Below are positions 59,388 through 59,643 of a DNA stretch of 59,643 bases, piece by piece; the first letter of the stretch is position 1; each line of letters opens with the position of its first letter. The position numbers were made by a program, and so were the translations under genes. The notes beneath the pieces are model-generated. The model worked only from the letters and a program-made list of their open reading frames with translations. It was not told where the DNA came from and searched no databases. Origin of the DNA: Akkermansia sp. (GTDB taxonomy: Bacteria; Verrucomicrobiota; Verrucomicrobiia; Verrucomicrobiales; Akkermansiaceae); NCBI GenBank assembly GCA_017471985.1, contig JAFURE010000071.1, positions 1-59,643 of the forward strand, written 5' to 3'.

Positions 59388-59643
59388 GAAAAGTTGGATT
59401 TTGAATTTTGGATATTCAAGTTAGGCGGCATGTGCCGCAAGGGGGCGTTCTGGGTGGGCGTATCAACGAGAAGCCCCCAGGCGAAGCCGAAGACGGGAGC
59501 CATACTTTAAAACCCGCGCTTGCGCGGGTGACAGAATATTAGCCCAGTGCAAGCGCGCGACAGCTCGCGCAGCTCTGGGTAAAGAGAAAAAAATAATCAG
59601 AAGCCCCGCAGACGTGCGGGGCGACAGAAAAGCGGGTTACAAC
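59388..59643. repeat. Composite repeat tail, cut by the window end
   Basis: After array F come a TTGGATTTTGAATTTTGG stretch, the shared GTGGGCGTATCAACGAGAAG, TATACTTTAAAACCCGCGC-like hairpin DNA and then one arm of the large palindromic element (AGCCCAGTGCAAGCG, AGCTCTGGGT, GCCCCGCA/TGCGGGGC, GCGGGTTACAAC). Modules of arrays and of the palindromic element are joined here in a new order. The element is cut at 59643. Confidence 0.65.

Overview
The window is bacterial chromosome, GC-rich in its core genes. It most likely comes from a Gram-negative gut-type Verrucomicrobiota, Akkermansiaceae-like. This is inferred from the autotransporter passenger remnant, the porin with a C-terminal Phe, the alpha-2-macroglobulin, the envelope amidases and the TATACT-type promoters. 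No rRNA is present to settle it. Core genes are dense and often overlap by ATGA. AT-rich accessory genes, insertion-sequence debris and unusual non-coding hairpin repeats lie between them.

Layout. 1-4400: the start of an IS5-type transposase, a decayed second copy of the same end, three AT-rich genes of unknown function and a truncated IS5 transposase. 4522-13192: an ABC-F protein, an AspT/YidE-type transporter, then a compact unit of DASS transporter, soluble sensor kinase, response regulator and porin. 13190-14735: a frameshifted autotransporter passenger. 14765-22651 (minus): one probable operon, argC, NtrC-type regulator, GT39-like membrane protein, xseB, dxs, TPR protein, recO. It is driven by a promoter back to back with that of tRNA-Pro(GGG). 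23438-26519: two secreted ankyrin proteins around a helical secreted protein. 27269-32077: remnant of a T7-like podoviral prophage (portal, scaffold-like, gp11-like) next to a DnaA-box-like palindrome and a small winged-helix gene. 32253-39154: flavin reductase, aconitase, two N-acetylmuramoyl-L-alanine amidase-type proteins (the second lacks the catalytic Glu), smpB, rpoZ. 39343-45363: a 2006-residue alpha-2-macroglobulin. 45666-50974: ndk, DedA, a Pro/Cys-rich secreted protein, mnmE, two tandem 41-residue poly-Gln lipoproteins and an orphan oligopeptide-type ABC ATPase. 52505-59264: prfB with a programmed +1 frameshift, trmD, an M23 peptidase, an OmpA-like protein and a UvrD/PcrA helicase.

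Three things stand out. First, the intergenic DNA carries modular arrays of unrelated short hairpins joined by a constant 8-9 nt linker, in two linker families (GTGAAGAA and GTGATATT), plus a roughly 425-bp palindromic element found at least twice. Second, many genes have a TATAAT/TATACT -10 box only 6-10 nt before the ATG, which predicts widespread leaderless transcription. Third, the transporter/sensor/regulator/porin unit looks like a self-contained dicarboxylate uptake and sensing module, and its transporter has an unusual hydrophilic insertion of about 110 residues.

All assignments rest on motif reading by eye. No database search or computed alignment was possible.
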